DNA of 43,348 bases from Clostridiales bacterium (GCA_004553495.1 SFLE01000011.1:1-43348), one strand, 5' to 3'; shown: positions 7,172 through 14,851, counted from the stretch's first letter. Numbers and translations: made by a program. Notes: a model not told the origin generated them from the letters alone.

Positions 7172-7555
7172 ATGAGAGAAAATGTCCTGATTGACAAATC
7201 TACTGCTTTGCAGCGCGCATAATCAAGCTTAATCAGTACTTAACCGGCACGAAAAAGGAAACCATAATCTCAAAGCAAATTGTTCGATCCGGTACGAGCA
7301 TCGGTGCAAATATCAACGAGGCAAACTACGGTCACAGCAAGGCAGACTTCGTTTCAAAGCTTCACATCGCACTCAAAAAGGCTGCCGAGACCTAGTACTG
7401 GCTAAAGCTTTTACAGATGTCTGAGTATATAAGCGAAGACCTTGCCAAGTCACTTATCGGTGACTGTCTCGAAATAAAGCGTATGTTCATATCATCTATC
7501 AAACACCGCGAAAAACTCCAAAGCTGCCAAAGGCTAATCTCACCCTCCGGAGGTA
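7172..7555 (+). pseudogene. Four-helix bundle protein (23S rRNA intervening sequence type), broken
   Basis: Translating across lesions gives a protein of the four-helix-bundle/S23 family: an MRENVLIDKSTA start, then an ARIIKLNQYLTGTKKETIISKQ segment and the hallmark RSGTSIGANINEA, then SKADFVSKLHIALKKAAET, then YWLKLLQMSEYI to a C-terminus near KHREKL. Two lesions are visible: a frameshift near 7218-7222, since the frame starting at 7172 hits TAA at 7220, and an in-frame TAG at 7393-7395 where family members have a Glu codon before YW. The natural stop also appears lost. Intact members occur as free genes near rRNA, tRNA or retroelement loci. The exact 3' limit is uncertain. Confidence 0.8.
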
Positions 7556-7558
7556 AAC

Positions 7559-7975
7559 ATGAACGATTCACTCAACCGGTTTCTCATCGCCCAGGAGCAC
7601 TCTTACGACACTGCGCTGCGCGAGATACGCTCGGGCAGAAAGCGCAGCCACTGGATGTGGTACATCTTCCCGCAGATCGCGGGACTCGGCATGAGCCACA
7701 CGGCTCAGCTGTATTCCATCCGCGATATTGACGAGGCGCGAGATTACATCGCCGACCCTGTTCTCGGCAAGCGCCTTATCGAGATCTCCCGCGCCCTGCT
7801 CACGCTCGATGTCTCCGACCCGACCGACATTATGGGCTATCCGGACGATCTAAAGCTGTGCTCCTGCATGACTCTGTTCGAGCGCGTTTCGGACGATCCC
7901 GTTTTCGGAGCGGTGCTTGATAAATTCTACGGCGGCAGGCGCGACATTCGCACGCTTTTGCTGCTCGGGCTTTAA
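7559..7975 (+). CDS. DUF1810 family protein
   Basis: This 138-residue protein matches the DUF1810 family over its whole length, including the strongly conserved core KRSHWMWYIFPQIAGLG, the SLYSI-like segment (AQLYSIRDIDEARDYI) and the MGYPDDLKLCSCMTLF motif. The biochemical role of the family is not established. ATG at 7559 is preceded by CCGGAGGTAAAC. It begins immediately after the broken gene upstream and may use that gene's surviving promoter. Confidence 0.9.
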   Translation: MNDSLNRFLIAQEHSYDTALREIRSGRKRSHWMWYIFPQIAGLGMSHTAQLYSIRDIDEARDYIADPVLGKRLIEISRALLTLDVSDPTDIMGYPDDLKLCSCMTLFERVSDDPVFGAVLDKFYGGRRDIRTLLLLGL

Positions 7976-8012
7976 TGCACAAATTAACGGAATATTTACA
8001 CTCGTTTTTCTC

Positions 8013-8051
8013 ATTATCCGCGAATTGACTTTTTGTCGGTTCGCGGATAAT
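8013..8051. promoter_or_regulatory. Large dyad covering the permease promoter
   Basis: Twelve-base perfect arms ATTATCCGCGAA and TTCGCGGATAAT continue inward through TTGAC/GTCGG pairing to a five-T loop, giving a 17-bp hairpin. The -35 (8025-8030) and most of the -10 box of the permease promoter lie inside it. A large operator is the more likely role. In transcripts reading through from the DUF1810 gene it would fold as a hairpin, but only a broken T tract follows. Confidence 0.55.
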
Positions 8052-8053
8052 AT
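8025..8053 (+). promoter_or_regulatory. Promoter of the NCS2 permease gene
   Basis: TTGACT (8025-8030), 17-base spacer, TAATAT (8048-8053). The spacer and both boxes are embedded in the dyad at 8013-8051. Confidence 0.55.
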
Positions 8054-8096
8054 TTTGGATGTTGTTTTTTTAATTTTGCTCTAAAGGAGTAATAAA

Positions 8097-9518
8097 ATGG
8101 AAAAGATATTCAAGCTGAAGGAAAACGGCACCACCATCCGCACCGAGATAGTCGCCGGTCTCACCACATTCATGACCATGGCGTATATCATCGCGCTCAA
8201 CCCCAACCTGCTTACCGGCTTTGCGACCGGCACTCCCCTGTGGAACGCCGTGTTCATGGCTACCTGCATCGCATCTGCTATAGGCATGCTCGTCATGGCA
8301 TTTGCCGCAAACAAGCCCTTCGCAATGGCTCCCGGAATGGGTCTTAACAGCTTCTTTGCCGTCGTTGTCGCAAACATTGCGGCGCTTTCCGGACTGAGCT
8401 ACGAGGAGGCATTCCCCGCAGCAATGTGCATCATCCTCGTCGAGGGCATTTTCTTTGTAATACTCACCCTGTTCTCCATCCGCGAGAAGATCGTTGAGGC
8501 TATTCCCTACGGCATCCGCATCGGCATAACCCCCGCCATCGGTCTTATGCTGCTCAACATCGGCTTCGGCTCGAACGCCGGCATCTACAGCGAAAATGGC
8601 GGTCCGTTCTATGTTCTGTCCACCTTCTTCGGAAGCCTCACCCCCTCGGTCGCTCAGGACACCGTCGGCAGCGCTTATCCGCAGCTCGTCCTCTATGTTG
8701 TGACCATGCTCGTCGGCGTTTTCGCCATCGTCATCCTCAGCCACCACAAGGTCAAGGCATCCGTCATTCTCGGCATGCTCATCTCCTGCATCATATACTG
8801 GGGCGGCAGCTTCATCTTCCTTGACACCAACCCGTTTGCATCCCTTGCTACCGCTTCGTTCGTTCCCCCGCTGAACGATATGATAAACACGACCTTCTTC
8901 AAGTTCGATTTTGAAACATTCATAAGCATCGGCTGGTTCACGGCTGTAGCGCTCATCATAACTTTCTGCATGATAGATATGTTCGACACCATCGGCACCC
9001 TCGTCGGAACCGCAGCCCGTGCAAATATGCTCGATAAGGACGGCAAGATGCCCAACATGAAGGAGGCTCTGCTTGCCGACGCCGTCGGTACCGTTGCGGG
9101 CGCCTGCACCGGCACCTCCACCGTTACCACCTTCATTGAGTCCGGCTCCGGCGTTGAAGCCGGCGGGCGCACCGGTCTTACCGCTCTGACGACCGCGGTC
9201 ATGTTCCTGCTCTGCATCTTCATTGCCCCCATCGCAGCCCTCATCCCCGCTCCCGCTACGAGCGCCGCGCTCATTTATGTCGGCATCCTCATGCTCAGCG
9301 GGCTTAAAAATGTCAATTGGGACGACATCCTTCAGGTCATCCCCGTTGCGCTCATGCTCATATTCATGCCCATCACCGGCTCTATCGGTCACGGTATCGG
9401 CATGGCGCTAATCTCCTACTCTGTCGTTGCCGCGTTCACCGGCAAGGCAAAGGAGGTCTCGATCCTGACCTATGTTCTCTCGCTCCTGTTCCTGCTCAAG
9501 TTCTTCGTGATCGTTTGA
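8097..9518 (+). CDS. NCS2 (AzgA-like) purine permease
   Basis: This is an inner-membrane nucleobase transporter of the AzgA/PbuG branch of the NCS2 family, most likely importing hypoxanthine, guanine or adenine. At 473 residues it has a dozen or more hydrophobic segments. Family motifs include TTFMTMAYIIALNP near the N-terminus, AMAPGMGLNSFF, IDMFDTIGTLVG and a GTSTVTTFIESGSGVEAGGRTGL segment that lines the substrate site. The SD is AAAGGAG ahead of the ATG at 8097. Substrate choice is inferred from the family only; no purine riboswitch was found upstream. Confidence 0.9.
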   Translation: MEKIFKLKENGTTIRTEIVAGLTTFMTMAYIIALNPNLLTGFATGTPLWNAVFMATCIASAIGMLVMAFAANKPFAMAPGMGLNSFFAVVVANIAALSGLSYEEAFPAAMCIILVEGIFFVILTLFSIREKIVEAIPYGIRIGITPAIGLMLLNIGFGSNAGIYSENGGPFYVLSTFFGSLTPSVAQDTVGSAYPQLVLYVVTMLVGVFAIVILSHHKVKASVILGMLISCIIYWGGSFIFLDTNPFASLATASFVPPLNDMINTTFFKFDFETFISIGWFTAVALIITFCMIDMFDTIGTLVGTAARANMLDKDGKMPNMKEALLADAVGTVAGACTGTSTVTTFIESGSGVEAGGRTGLTALTTAVMFLLCIFIAPIAALIPAPATSAALIYVGILMLSGLKNVNWDDILQVIPVALMLIFMPITGSIGHGIGMALISYSVVAAFTGKAKEVSILTYVLSLLFLLKFFVIV

Positions 9519-9533
9519 TCAAATTCACATCTG

Positions 9534-9737
9534 CTATACCGGCGTCCGTCTCGGGCGCCGGTAATTTATTATCCGGCAGCCTATGAGCCTTGCGCGCTCA
9601 TGGCGGTCAAGCTCCGAAAAAAGAGCTTCAAAGCACTCGGCGCACACCCAGCCGTTTTCCCACGAGAACATTTCCTCGTCCTGCTCAAATTCCGCCCTGC
9701 ATTCCATGCAGCGGCCGCGTTGTAATGCATTATTCAT
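9534..9737 (-). CDS. Small zinc-ribbon-like protein
   Basis: This protein of about 67 residues carries two Cys pairs, CMEC and CAEC, separated by about 20 residues around an EMFSWENGWV segment, which suggests a zinc ribbon; the C-terminus is basic (NYRRPRRTPV). No named family is recognised. ATG at 9737 has GGAG eight bases upstream; the GTG at 9743 is too close to it. The last codons overlap the terminator of the convergent permease gene. It has its own consensus promoter at 9788-9816. Confidence 0.65.
   Translation of the reverse strand: MNNALQRGRCMECRAEFEQDEEMFSWENGWVCAECFEALFSELDRHERARLIGCRIINYRRPRRTPV
9538..9562 (+). terminator. Terminator of the permease gene
   Basis: An 11-bp GC-rich stem (ACCGGCGTCCG pairing with CGGGCGCCGGT, one G-U) with a TCT loop, followed by AATTTATT. 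It lies within the 3' end of the oppositely directed small gene. Confidence 0.65.
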
Positions 9738-9787
9738 CGGCACATCTCCAAATAAGATATTTTACGCGTTTGCGTTATCTATTGCAG

Positions 9788-9816
9788 ATAGTACACGCCT
9801 TTGCATAAAATGTCAA
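9788..9816 (-). promoter_or_regulatory. Promoter of the small zinc-ribbon-like gene
   Basis: On the minus strand a perfect TTGACA (9811-9816), 17-base spacer and TACTAT (9788-9793). A TATCT/AGATA palindrome overlaps the -10 side. Confidence 0.7.
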
Positions 9817-9950
9817 GCGTTTTTAACTGCGTTATTTAATAAACGCACTCTGTTTAATCTATGGCAAATTGCCAAATTGCATCCGGAGATGCTCAATTCA
9901 GGGGGCTGATTAGGTCAGCTTGACGAAAACCGCTTATGTTTTGGTGCAAT

Positions 9951-9980
9951 TTGACGGTTTTTTGATTAATAATTTATAAC
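9951..9980 (+). promoter_or_regulatory. Putative gdhA promoter
   Basis: TTGACG (9951-9956) with TTATAA at 17 bases or TATAAC at 18 bases spacing. It would give a leader of roughly 100 bases before gdhA. Confidence 0.5.
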
Positions 9981-10090
9981 ATCTCACAATTGTATCTTTT
10001 GGTTACAAGTAATAAAATTTCAAAGGTGGGACGATAGTATGTCCCTACGGTATTTAGTTTCTAATTTTTTCAATAGGAGAGAAAAAAGCA

Positions 10091-11440
10091 ATGATCACAA
10101 ACGAATATCTTAAGAGAGTCTATGACTCCGTCGAGAAGCGCGATCCCGATCAGCCCGAGTTCCTGCAGGCTGTCCGCGAAGTATTTGAGAGCCTCCAGCT
10201 CGTCGTTGACAAGCACCCCGAGTGGGAGAAGGCAAGCCTCATCGAGCGTTTTGTTGAGCCCGAGCGCGTTATCACCTTCCGCGTTCCCTGGGTCGACGAC
10301 AACGGCAAGGTCCAGGTAAACCGCGGCTACCGCGTACAGTTTAACTCCGCTATCGGACCTTACAAGGGCGGTCTGCGCTTCCACCCCTCCGTCAACCTCT
10401 CCGTCATAAAGTTCCTCGGCTTCGAGCAGATCCTCAAGAACTCCCTGACCACCCTCCCCATGGGCGGCGGCAAGGGCGGCTCCGACTTTGACCCGAAGGG
10501 CAAGTCCGATGCGGAAGTCATGCGTTTCTGCCAGAGCTTCATGACCGAGCTGTACCGTCACATCGGTCAGTTCACCGACACTCCTGCAGGCGACATCGGC
10601 GTCGGCGCACGCGAGGTCGCTTATATGTTCGGTCAGTACAAGAAGATCGTTGACCGCTTCGAGGGCGGCGTTATCACCGGTAAGGGTCTGACCTTCGGCG
10701 GCTCTCTGGCTCGTACCCAGGCTACCGGCTACGGTCTGTGCTACTACGCAGCAGAAGCACTCAGCCATCTTGCAAACACCTCCTTTGAGGGCAAGAAGGT
10801 CATCGTTTCCGGCGCAGGCAATGTTGCTCAGTACGCAGCAGAGAAGTGCACCCAGCTCGGCGGCACCGTTATCGCAATGTGCGACTCCAACGGCTACATC
10901 TACGATCCCAACGGCGTTGACCTCAAGAAGGTCATGGACATCAAGCAGAAGCGCCGCGCACGCATCAAAGTTTATGCCGACGAAGTTCCCGGCTCCGAGT
11001 ACCATGATGGCCGCAAGGGCATCTGGACTCTCAAGTGCGACATCGCAATGCCTTGCGCATCCCAGAACGAGATGGACGCTGACGATGCTCAGCACCTGAT
11101 TGACAACGGCTGCATGGCAGTATTCGAAGGCGCAAATATGCCTCTTACCCCCGAAGCCATCGAGAAGGTTCTCGGCAACGGTCTGCTCTACAGCCCCGGT
11201 AAGGCTTCCAACGCCGGCGGCGTTGCTACCTCCGGTCTCGAGATGAGCCAGAACTCCATCCGCATGAGCTGGAGCTTTGACGAAGTAGACGAGAAGCTTC
11301 AGGGCATCATGAAGAACATCTTCAAGGCTTGCTACGACGCATCCGTCGAGTGCGGCCAGCCCGGCAACCTCATGCTCGGCGCAAATGTCGCCGGCTTCCT
11401 GAAGGTCGCTGACGCAATGATGGCACAGGGCATCGTCTGA
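10091..11440 (+). CDS. gdhA: Glutamate dehydrogenase, hexameric NADP type
   Basis: This enzyme interconverts 2-oxoglutarate plus ammonia and glutamate, linking nitrogen assimilation to central carbon. At 449 residues it matches the small hexameric class. Visible are the N-terminal PYKGGLRFHPSV substrate region, TLPMGGGKGGSDFDPKGKS with the conserved Lys near 128, the DIGVG segment (dicarboxylate binding), and the dinucleotide fold IVSGAGNVAQYAAEK. The cofactor (NADP rather than NAD) is inferred from overall similarity to the biosynthetic type. ATG at 10091 follows AGGAGAGAAAAAAGCA. It forms a single-gene unit with its own terminator. Confidence 0.96.
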   Translation: MITNEYLKRVYDSVEKRDPDQPEFLQAVREVFESLQLVVDKHPEWEKASLIERFVEPERVITFRVPWVDDNGKVQVNRGYRVQFNSAIGPYKGGLRFHPSVNLSVIKFLGFEQILKNSLTTLPMGGGKGGSDFDPKGKSDAEVMRFCQSFMTELYRHIGQFTDTPAGDIGVGAREVAYMFGQYKKIVDRFEGGVITGKGLTFGGSLARTQATGYGLCYYAAEALSHLANTSFEGKKVIVSGAGNVAQYAAEKCTQLGGTVIAMCDSNGYIYDPNGVDLKKVMDIKQKRRARIKVYADEVPGSEYHDGRKGIWTLKCDIAMPCASQNEMDADDAQHLIDNGCMAVFEGANMPLTPEAIEKVLGNGLLYSPGKASNAGGVATSGLEMSQNSIRMSWSFDEVDEKLQGIMKNIFKACYDASVECGQPGNLMLGANVAGFLKVADAMMAQGIV

Positions 11441-11458
11441 TCTAAACCTTAGCTGAAC

Positions 11459-11490
11459 AAAACGAGAGTACCGATCGGTACTCTCGTTTT
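11459..11490. terminator. Bidirectional terminator between gdhA and the phage cassette
   Basis: A 14-bp perfect stem (AAAACGAGAGTACC and complement) around GATC, followed by T runs in the plus direction and by TTTTGTT in the minus direction. It ends gdhA and probably also the minus-strand phage operon. Confidence 0.92.
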
Positions 11491-11501
11491 TTATATCTGT
11501 A

Positions 11502-11675
11502 TTATATTGTCTTGCCGTTTACGGCAACGGTACCCTCAAGCGTTATCTCGCCGCTGTTTTTTATGCATATACGCGCGGCGGCGGTCTCGAGGATTATATC
11601 ACCGGCGGAGTTTACGCCGATCAGCGGGAGCGAGTCGCAAGGCTCGCTCCTTCTTTTTATTTCCGAAAGCCACAT
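11502..11675 (-). CDS. Mini spike-like tail protein
   Basis: This 57-residue gene is the last of the phage cassette. After a short charged start (MWLSEIKRRS) the protein consists of short alternating strands with repeated turns (VNSAGDIIL, IKNSGEITLEGTV, AVNG), resembling the triple-stranded beta-helix end of baseplate spike proteins such as gpV or VgrG tips; the OB-fold domain of a full spike is missing. ATG at 11675 has GGAGGTG six bases upstream and the ribosome site overlaps the stop of the preceding hub gene. The spike reading is inferred from repeat pattern and gene position. Confidence 0.6.
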   Translation of the reverse strand: MWLSEIKRRSEPCDSLPLIGVNSAGDIILETAAARICIKNSGEITLEGTVAVNGKTI

Positions 11676-11676
11676 A

Positions 11677-12609
11677 TCACACCTCCAGCGTCACTGTCGT
11701 TCCGGCGCTCACGGAGTCTGCCCAGCAGTGGCTCGATATGACCTTGAAGGTCCCGCTCTCGCCGAGCTTTGCCGCCGTGAGCGCCACGCGGTCGCCGGGG
11801 AAGCAGGCAAACTGGCGCGTAAGCCAAAGCTTCACTGTGTTTTTGCCGCGCATCGACTCTGCTATCTGGTACTGTGCCGTGTACCTCGCAGCATCCGCGC
11901 CCGCGGTTTTCGGCTGAGTCAGCTCGCGGTGGCTCATGCCGCCGGAAGCGATGAAATCATCGTTATTTATCGTGTAGCTTGCACCCGTCACGCGGTTTTT
12001 AACGCGAATGTCCGATATTATGCCGTAGCGCTCAAACGAGCAGTCTATGCTCGCGGCATCCTTGAGCGCATCGACTGTTACGGTGTTCCCCTGCCGGTCG
12101 TTTAATATCAAAGCTCCGTTTGGGGCAAAAAACGGCACCGTGTTCCACGCATATCGGCAAAACCTGCGAACGGCGCTCCACGCACTCTCGCCGGTGCTTA
12201 CGGTAAAGGCGTTCACCGTTTTTGCCGTACCCGCAGCGACGCTGCTTATGCCGAACGGAGTTATGAAGCTGCTTATCATCTCTGCGGAGGAAAGCGCCGC
12301 GTATTCGCCCGCGCACAGCTCGTTGTCAAGAAGTTTTGCGGCATTCGATCTGCCGGATATGGTAACGACCGAGCCGTTTTTGTCGATACTCACGCTAAAT
12401 TCATCGACTACACCCGTAAATACAGTCACAGCGCCGTTTTTGGCAACAAAACCGCACGCCGATCGCAGAGCGCTCAGCTGATCGCTGTAGTAGATGAAGC
12501 TCACCTCGAACCAGTCGCACGGTTCGCCTATGCCGTGGCACACATCCCATGACAGAAATTCCGGAAGCTCGGTCTGCACACCGGCTTTGTTCACTATATA
12601 TCCCTTCAT
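11677..12609 (-). CDS. Phage baseplate hub protein, gpD/XkdQ-like
   Basis: This 310-residue protein follows the LysM gene exactly as XkdQ follows XkdP in PBSX-like phages. Features consistent with the gpD/XkdQ hub family are an N-terminal beta domain with a WFEVSFIYY segment, an LLDNELCAGEY region and an extended middle with VRNR-type strands ending in a CFPGDRVAL segment. It would form the trimeric hub that carries the spike. The ATG at 12609 has AGGTGA just upstream; a GTG at 12618 is the alternative. Family assignment rests on gene order and general resemblance, so the exact type is moderately certain. Confidence 0.72.
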   Translation of the reverse strand: MKGYIVNKAGVQTELPEFLSWDVCHGIGEPCDWFEVSFIYYSDQLSALRSACGFVAKNGAVTVFTGVVDEFSVSIDKNGSVVTISGRSNAAKLLDNELCAGEYAALSSAEMISSFITPFGISSVAAGTAKTVNAFTVSTGESAWSAVRRFCRYAWNTVPFFAPNGALILNDRQGNTVTVDALKDAASIDCSFERYGIISDIRVKNRVTGASYTINNDDFIASGGMSHRELTQPKTAGADAARYTAQYQIAESMRGKNTVKLWLTRQFACFPGDRVALTAAKLGESGTFKVISSHCWADSVSAGTTVTLEV

Positions 12610-12614
12610 GCCGC

Positions 12615-13184
12615 TCACCTCACTCTCACGAGCCGACCGGTCTTGAGCACCTCGTCGGGGTCGGTTATGGTCGGGTTATACTTCAAGAGCTTTTCAATGG
12701 GAACACCGGTTTTTGCCGCTATCGTGTTCAGCGTATCTCCGGCAGCGGCAGAGGTAAATCTTATCCCTCCGCCCAGCGGGTAGCCGGTGCCGTAGTCGGT
12801 ATCGTCCATCTCGCTGTTGTCGTCGGAAAACCTGCTGCCGATGTATTCCCAGAACTCAAAGCTGTAGCTTATATGATCCTCCTTAGGCTCCTGCACAAGG
12901 TCAAGCTTTGCAAAGTAGGCAAGCATCGCCGGCCACACGGGGTGGATGAGCTTTCCTCCCTTGTTCTCCTCAAACAGAGCGGCAAGCTTTCGGAAATTTT
13001 CATAGGCATCGGGACCGACGAACTCGCCCGAGCCGCGAATTATCTTATTCTGAAGCCCCAGATCCTGCACCACATAGCCGGAAAACGGCAGCTTGTAGCT
13101 GTGCAGGGTGCGGCGGTATTCGACCTCGAACCGGCTCGGATTATTCGGCCAAACGAAGTCTCTGTATTGCATTGAATCAAGCAT
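12615..13184 (-). CDS. LysM-domain tail protein, XkdP-like
   Basis: The protein has 189 residues. The first about 125 residues resemble the N-terminal domain of phage hub-associated or DNA-circularisation-like proteins (FVWPNNPSRFEVEYRR, GSGEFVGPDAYENF, GGKLIHPVWPAML). The last about 55 form a LysM module (SAAAGDTLNTIAAKTGVPIE, then KYNPTITDPDEVLKTGRLVRV). In contractile-tail phages this protein sits between tape measure and hub; here it has no tape-measure gene before it. SD GAGGGGAAAAG precedes the ATG at 13184. Confidence 0.78.
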   Translation of the reverse strand: MLDSMQYRDFVWPNNPSRFEVEYRRTLHSYKLPFSGYVVQDLGLQNKIIRGSGEFVGPDAYENFRKLAALFEENKGGKLIHPVWPAMLAYFAKLDLVQEPKEDHISYSFEFWEYIGSRFSDDNSEMDDTDYGTGYPLGGGIRFTSAAAGDTLNTIAAKTGVPIEKLLKYNPTITDPDEVLKTGRLVRVR

Positions 13185-13195
13185 CTTTTCCCCTC

Positions 13196-13366
13196 CTAAT
13201 ACAGCTCGAAGCCGTTGTCATAGCGGCGTGCATCGCGGCGGAAATAGTCCGACACGAACGACATATCCCGCCTGCGCACAATGAAAATGCGCGCCGCATC
13301 AAAGTTAACGCCGTCGCCCTCTCGCACCGCGTCTTTCATATCGAGTTTTTCGTCAAAGCTATCCAT
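13196..13366 (-). CDS. Small phage-cassette protein of unknown function
   Basis: This 56-residue charged protein (MDSFDEKLDMKDAVREG start, FIVRRRDMSFVSDYFRRDAR middle) has no recognisable domain. Its start overlaps the end of the upstream gene by eight bases. It occupies the place where sheath, tube and chaperone genes would normally be. ATG at 13366 is chosen because the upstream extension is antisense-like filler. Confidence 0.55.
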   Translation of the reverse strand: MDSFDEKLDMKDAVREGDGVNFDAARIFIVRRRDMSFVSDYFRRDARRYDNGFELY

Positions 13367-13718
13367 TCTGCGCCTCCCGTCTCTTTGCAGCATACACCGT
13401 TATGTGCTCAGTCACGGTGCCGTCGGCATTTTTCGTGCGCTCAAGCCCCGTGCGGCAGCAGCCGGTGTACACCCTGCCGTTTACGCCGAGCGCAAAGTCC
13501 GAATCGGGCACCGTATCGCTCACGGCATCGTCACGGTGCAACTCTATGCGGTAGTGCTTGTCATATTTGAGCACCGCCGACGGCTCGCCGTCGCCGAAGC
13601 CGTAAACGCCGTGCTCCGACCACAGCTCAAACTCCTGAACCCTGACTACCGCACCGAGCGGCACGGAGTTTATCTCCACCGCCGCAGTCTCATCGGAAAC
13701 CGCCTTTATCATGTTCAT
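13359..13718 (-). CDS. Phage-cassette protein of unknown function, beta-rich
   Basis: This 119-residue protein is likely all-beta (ETAAVEINSVPLGAVVRV, ELWSEHGVYGFGDGEP, HYRIELHRDD, GRVYTGC, EHITVYAAKRRE). It begins in a four-base ATGA overlap with the preceding adaptor gene, with GGGGGAGAG upstream. By position it could be a reduced tail-tube or tail-completion protein, but no sequence motif proves this. Confidence 0.6.
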   Translation of the reverse strand: MNMIKAVSDETAAVEINSVPLGAVVRVQEFELWSEHGVYGFGDGEPSAVLKYDKHYRIELHRDDAVSDTVPDSDFALGVNGRVYTGCCRTGLERTKNADGTVTEHITVYAAKRREAQNG

Positions 13719-14182
13719 TCGCTCTCCCCCAATCCGTACGCGGATAGCCCTCGGCTGAGCTTTCTGCGCACAAGATAAGCCCTGCACCGCGCTGTGCACG
13801 CGCACCTGAGCATGCGGCTCTGCTCATCGTAGGACACTTGCCCTATTTCAAAGCTCAGTACAGAAAGCCCGTCGGTCAGGCGAAGCTGCTCCACAAAGCT
13901 TTCGGCTGCTGCGGTGCAGTTATACTCCGGCACGGGCGGGCAGTATACCTCCGCTTTAACGCTTATCTCTGCCCTGTCGCCGTACATTTCCTTTACATCG
14001 CCGTTTTCGGTGCATATGCCGATGTAGTTTCCGAGTCCCGCGGACGATATGCGCGCCGAGTCGAGCGCTATGCTGACGGTCGGCTCTTTCTCGCACAGGG
14101 GCTCGCTTTCATAAGCCGGCACAGCGTTTATGCCCGCATTTTTAAGAGCAGCAGCTATCGCGGCGGCTATACTCTCAAGCAT
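13715..14182 (-). CDS. Phage tail-terminator-like protein
   Basis: This 155-residue protein sits directly after the head-closure gene, the usual position of the tail terminator (neck) gene. The sequence starts MLESIAAAIAAALKNAGI and continues with PAYESEPLCEKEPTVSIALDSARIS, typical of that small alpha/beta fold with an N-terminal helix and a four-stranded sheet (AEISVKAEVYCPP). ATG at 14182 overlaps the stop of the previous gene by eight bases. The assignment is by position and fold impression. Confidence 0.62.
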   Translation of the reverse strand: MLESIAAAIAAALKNAGINAVPAYESEPLCEKEPTVSIALDSARISSAGLGNYIGICTENGDVKEMYGDRAEISVKAEVYCPPVPEYNCTAAAESFVEQLRLTDGLSVLSFEIGQVSYDEQSRMLRCACTARCRAYLVRRKLSRGLSAYGLGESE

Positions 14183-14486
14183 CGGCGCAGCCCCCTTTCG
14201 GGCTGAGTATGCATTCGTTGTGCGAGAATGCGCCAAATATGCGCACGGGCACCACGCGAAGAACCACATAGCTTGAGCCGCCCACGGTGACCGCATCGCC
14301 CTCGGCTATGGTGAGCATATCGGTCATAAGCCTGTATTTCGAGCGGTTTGCCGTTCCCGACGGGAGCCTCAGCTTATGTATCCGCGCATCGTCCGAGTCA
14401 AGGCAGGATAAAAAGCCATTTCCGGTTTTGCCGCCGGAGCACACGGTCTCGCCGAAGGTATGCATTATTCTTCCGGCAGTGCTCAT
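14175..14486 (-). CDS. Head-closure (stopper) protein
   Basis: This 103-residue protein of probable beta-barrel character (GDAVTVGGSSYVVLRVVPVRIFG near the C-terminus) lies between the connector and tail-terminator genes. It overlaps the connector by the four-base ATGA. These features match the head-closure or stopper proteins of siphophages and myophages. No catalytic motif is expected. Confidence 0.6.
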   Translation of the reverse strand: MSTAGRIMHTFGETVCSGGKTGNGFLSCLDSDDARIHKLRLPSGTANRSKYRLMTDMLTIAEGDAVTVGGSSYVVLRVVPVRIFGAFSHNECILSPKGGCADA

Positions 14487-14851
14487 CCCTGCACCCCCTT
14501 GAACGCGAAGCCATCGTCAATATACGCGCCCAACATACTCTCTGCACTCTGCCTTATGGCCTCCGCGCTCCTTCCGCCGAGCTGAACGGACAGCTTTCCC
14601 GCTGTGAACGCACTCACCCCGCCGCTCGGCGCGGACGCAAGCTCCACATACATTGCTATTGCCGTCATAGCCGCAGCGGTGGTGAATATCTCGCTTATGT
14701 CCTCGCGCTTTACGCCCGAACGCAGTCGGCGGCTCAGGCTCTCCGCAGCGGCGGCGCATACGCAGCCGAGCTTTTCCTCATCCTCCGGCGGCAGCTTATA
14801 TCCGAGAAGGCACACCGCCTTTTTCTCAATATCCAGATATGTATATCCCAT
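14483..14851 (-). CDS. Head-tail connector (adaptor) protein
   Basis: This 122-residue, mostly helical protein (MGYTYLDIEKKAVCLLGY start, EEKLGCVCAAAAESLSRRLRSG, VKREDISEIFTTAAAMTAIAMYVE) follows the major capsid gene. Small helical adaptors in this place bind the portal. SD GGAGGTGTACA precedes the ATG at 14851. Confidence 0.65.
   Translation of the reverse strand: MGYTYLDIEKKAVCLLGYKLPPEDEEKLGCVCAAAAESLSRRLRSGVKREDISEIFTTAAAMTAIAMYVELASAPSGGVSAFTAGKLSVQLGGRSAEAIRQSAESMLGAYIDDGFAFKGVQG

Larger units (their letters stand above)
9744..10090. other. Divergent intergenic region
   Basis: These 347 bases hold the minus-strand promoter of the small zinc-ribbon-like gene (9788-9816), a 15-bp palindrome over its -10 box (TATCT-ATTGC-AGATA, 9776-9790) and the gdhA promoter (9951-9980) with a leader of about 100 bases. 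No RNA motif or further reading frame was recognised in the gdhA leader. Confidence 0.5.

Noticed and set aside
7976..8096. Purine riboswitch upstream of the permease
   Set aside because: The conserved purine aptamer segments are not present; the structure seen is a simple long dyad over the promoter.
8070..9392. 440-codon minus-strand frame opposite the NCS2 permease gene
   Set aside because: Low-complexity Glu/Gly/Asp-rich translation typical of the antisense frame of a GC-rich membrane protein gene; no ribosome site and no domain.
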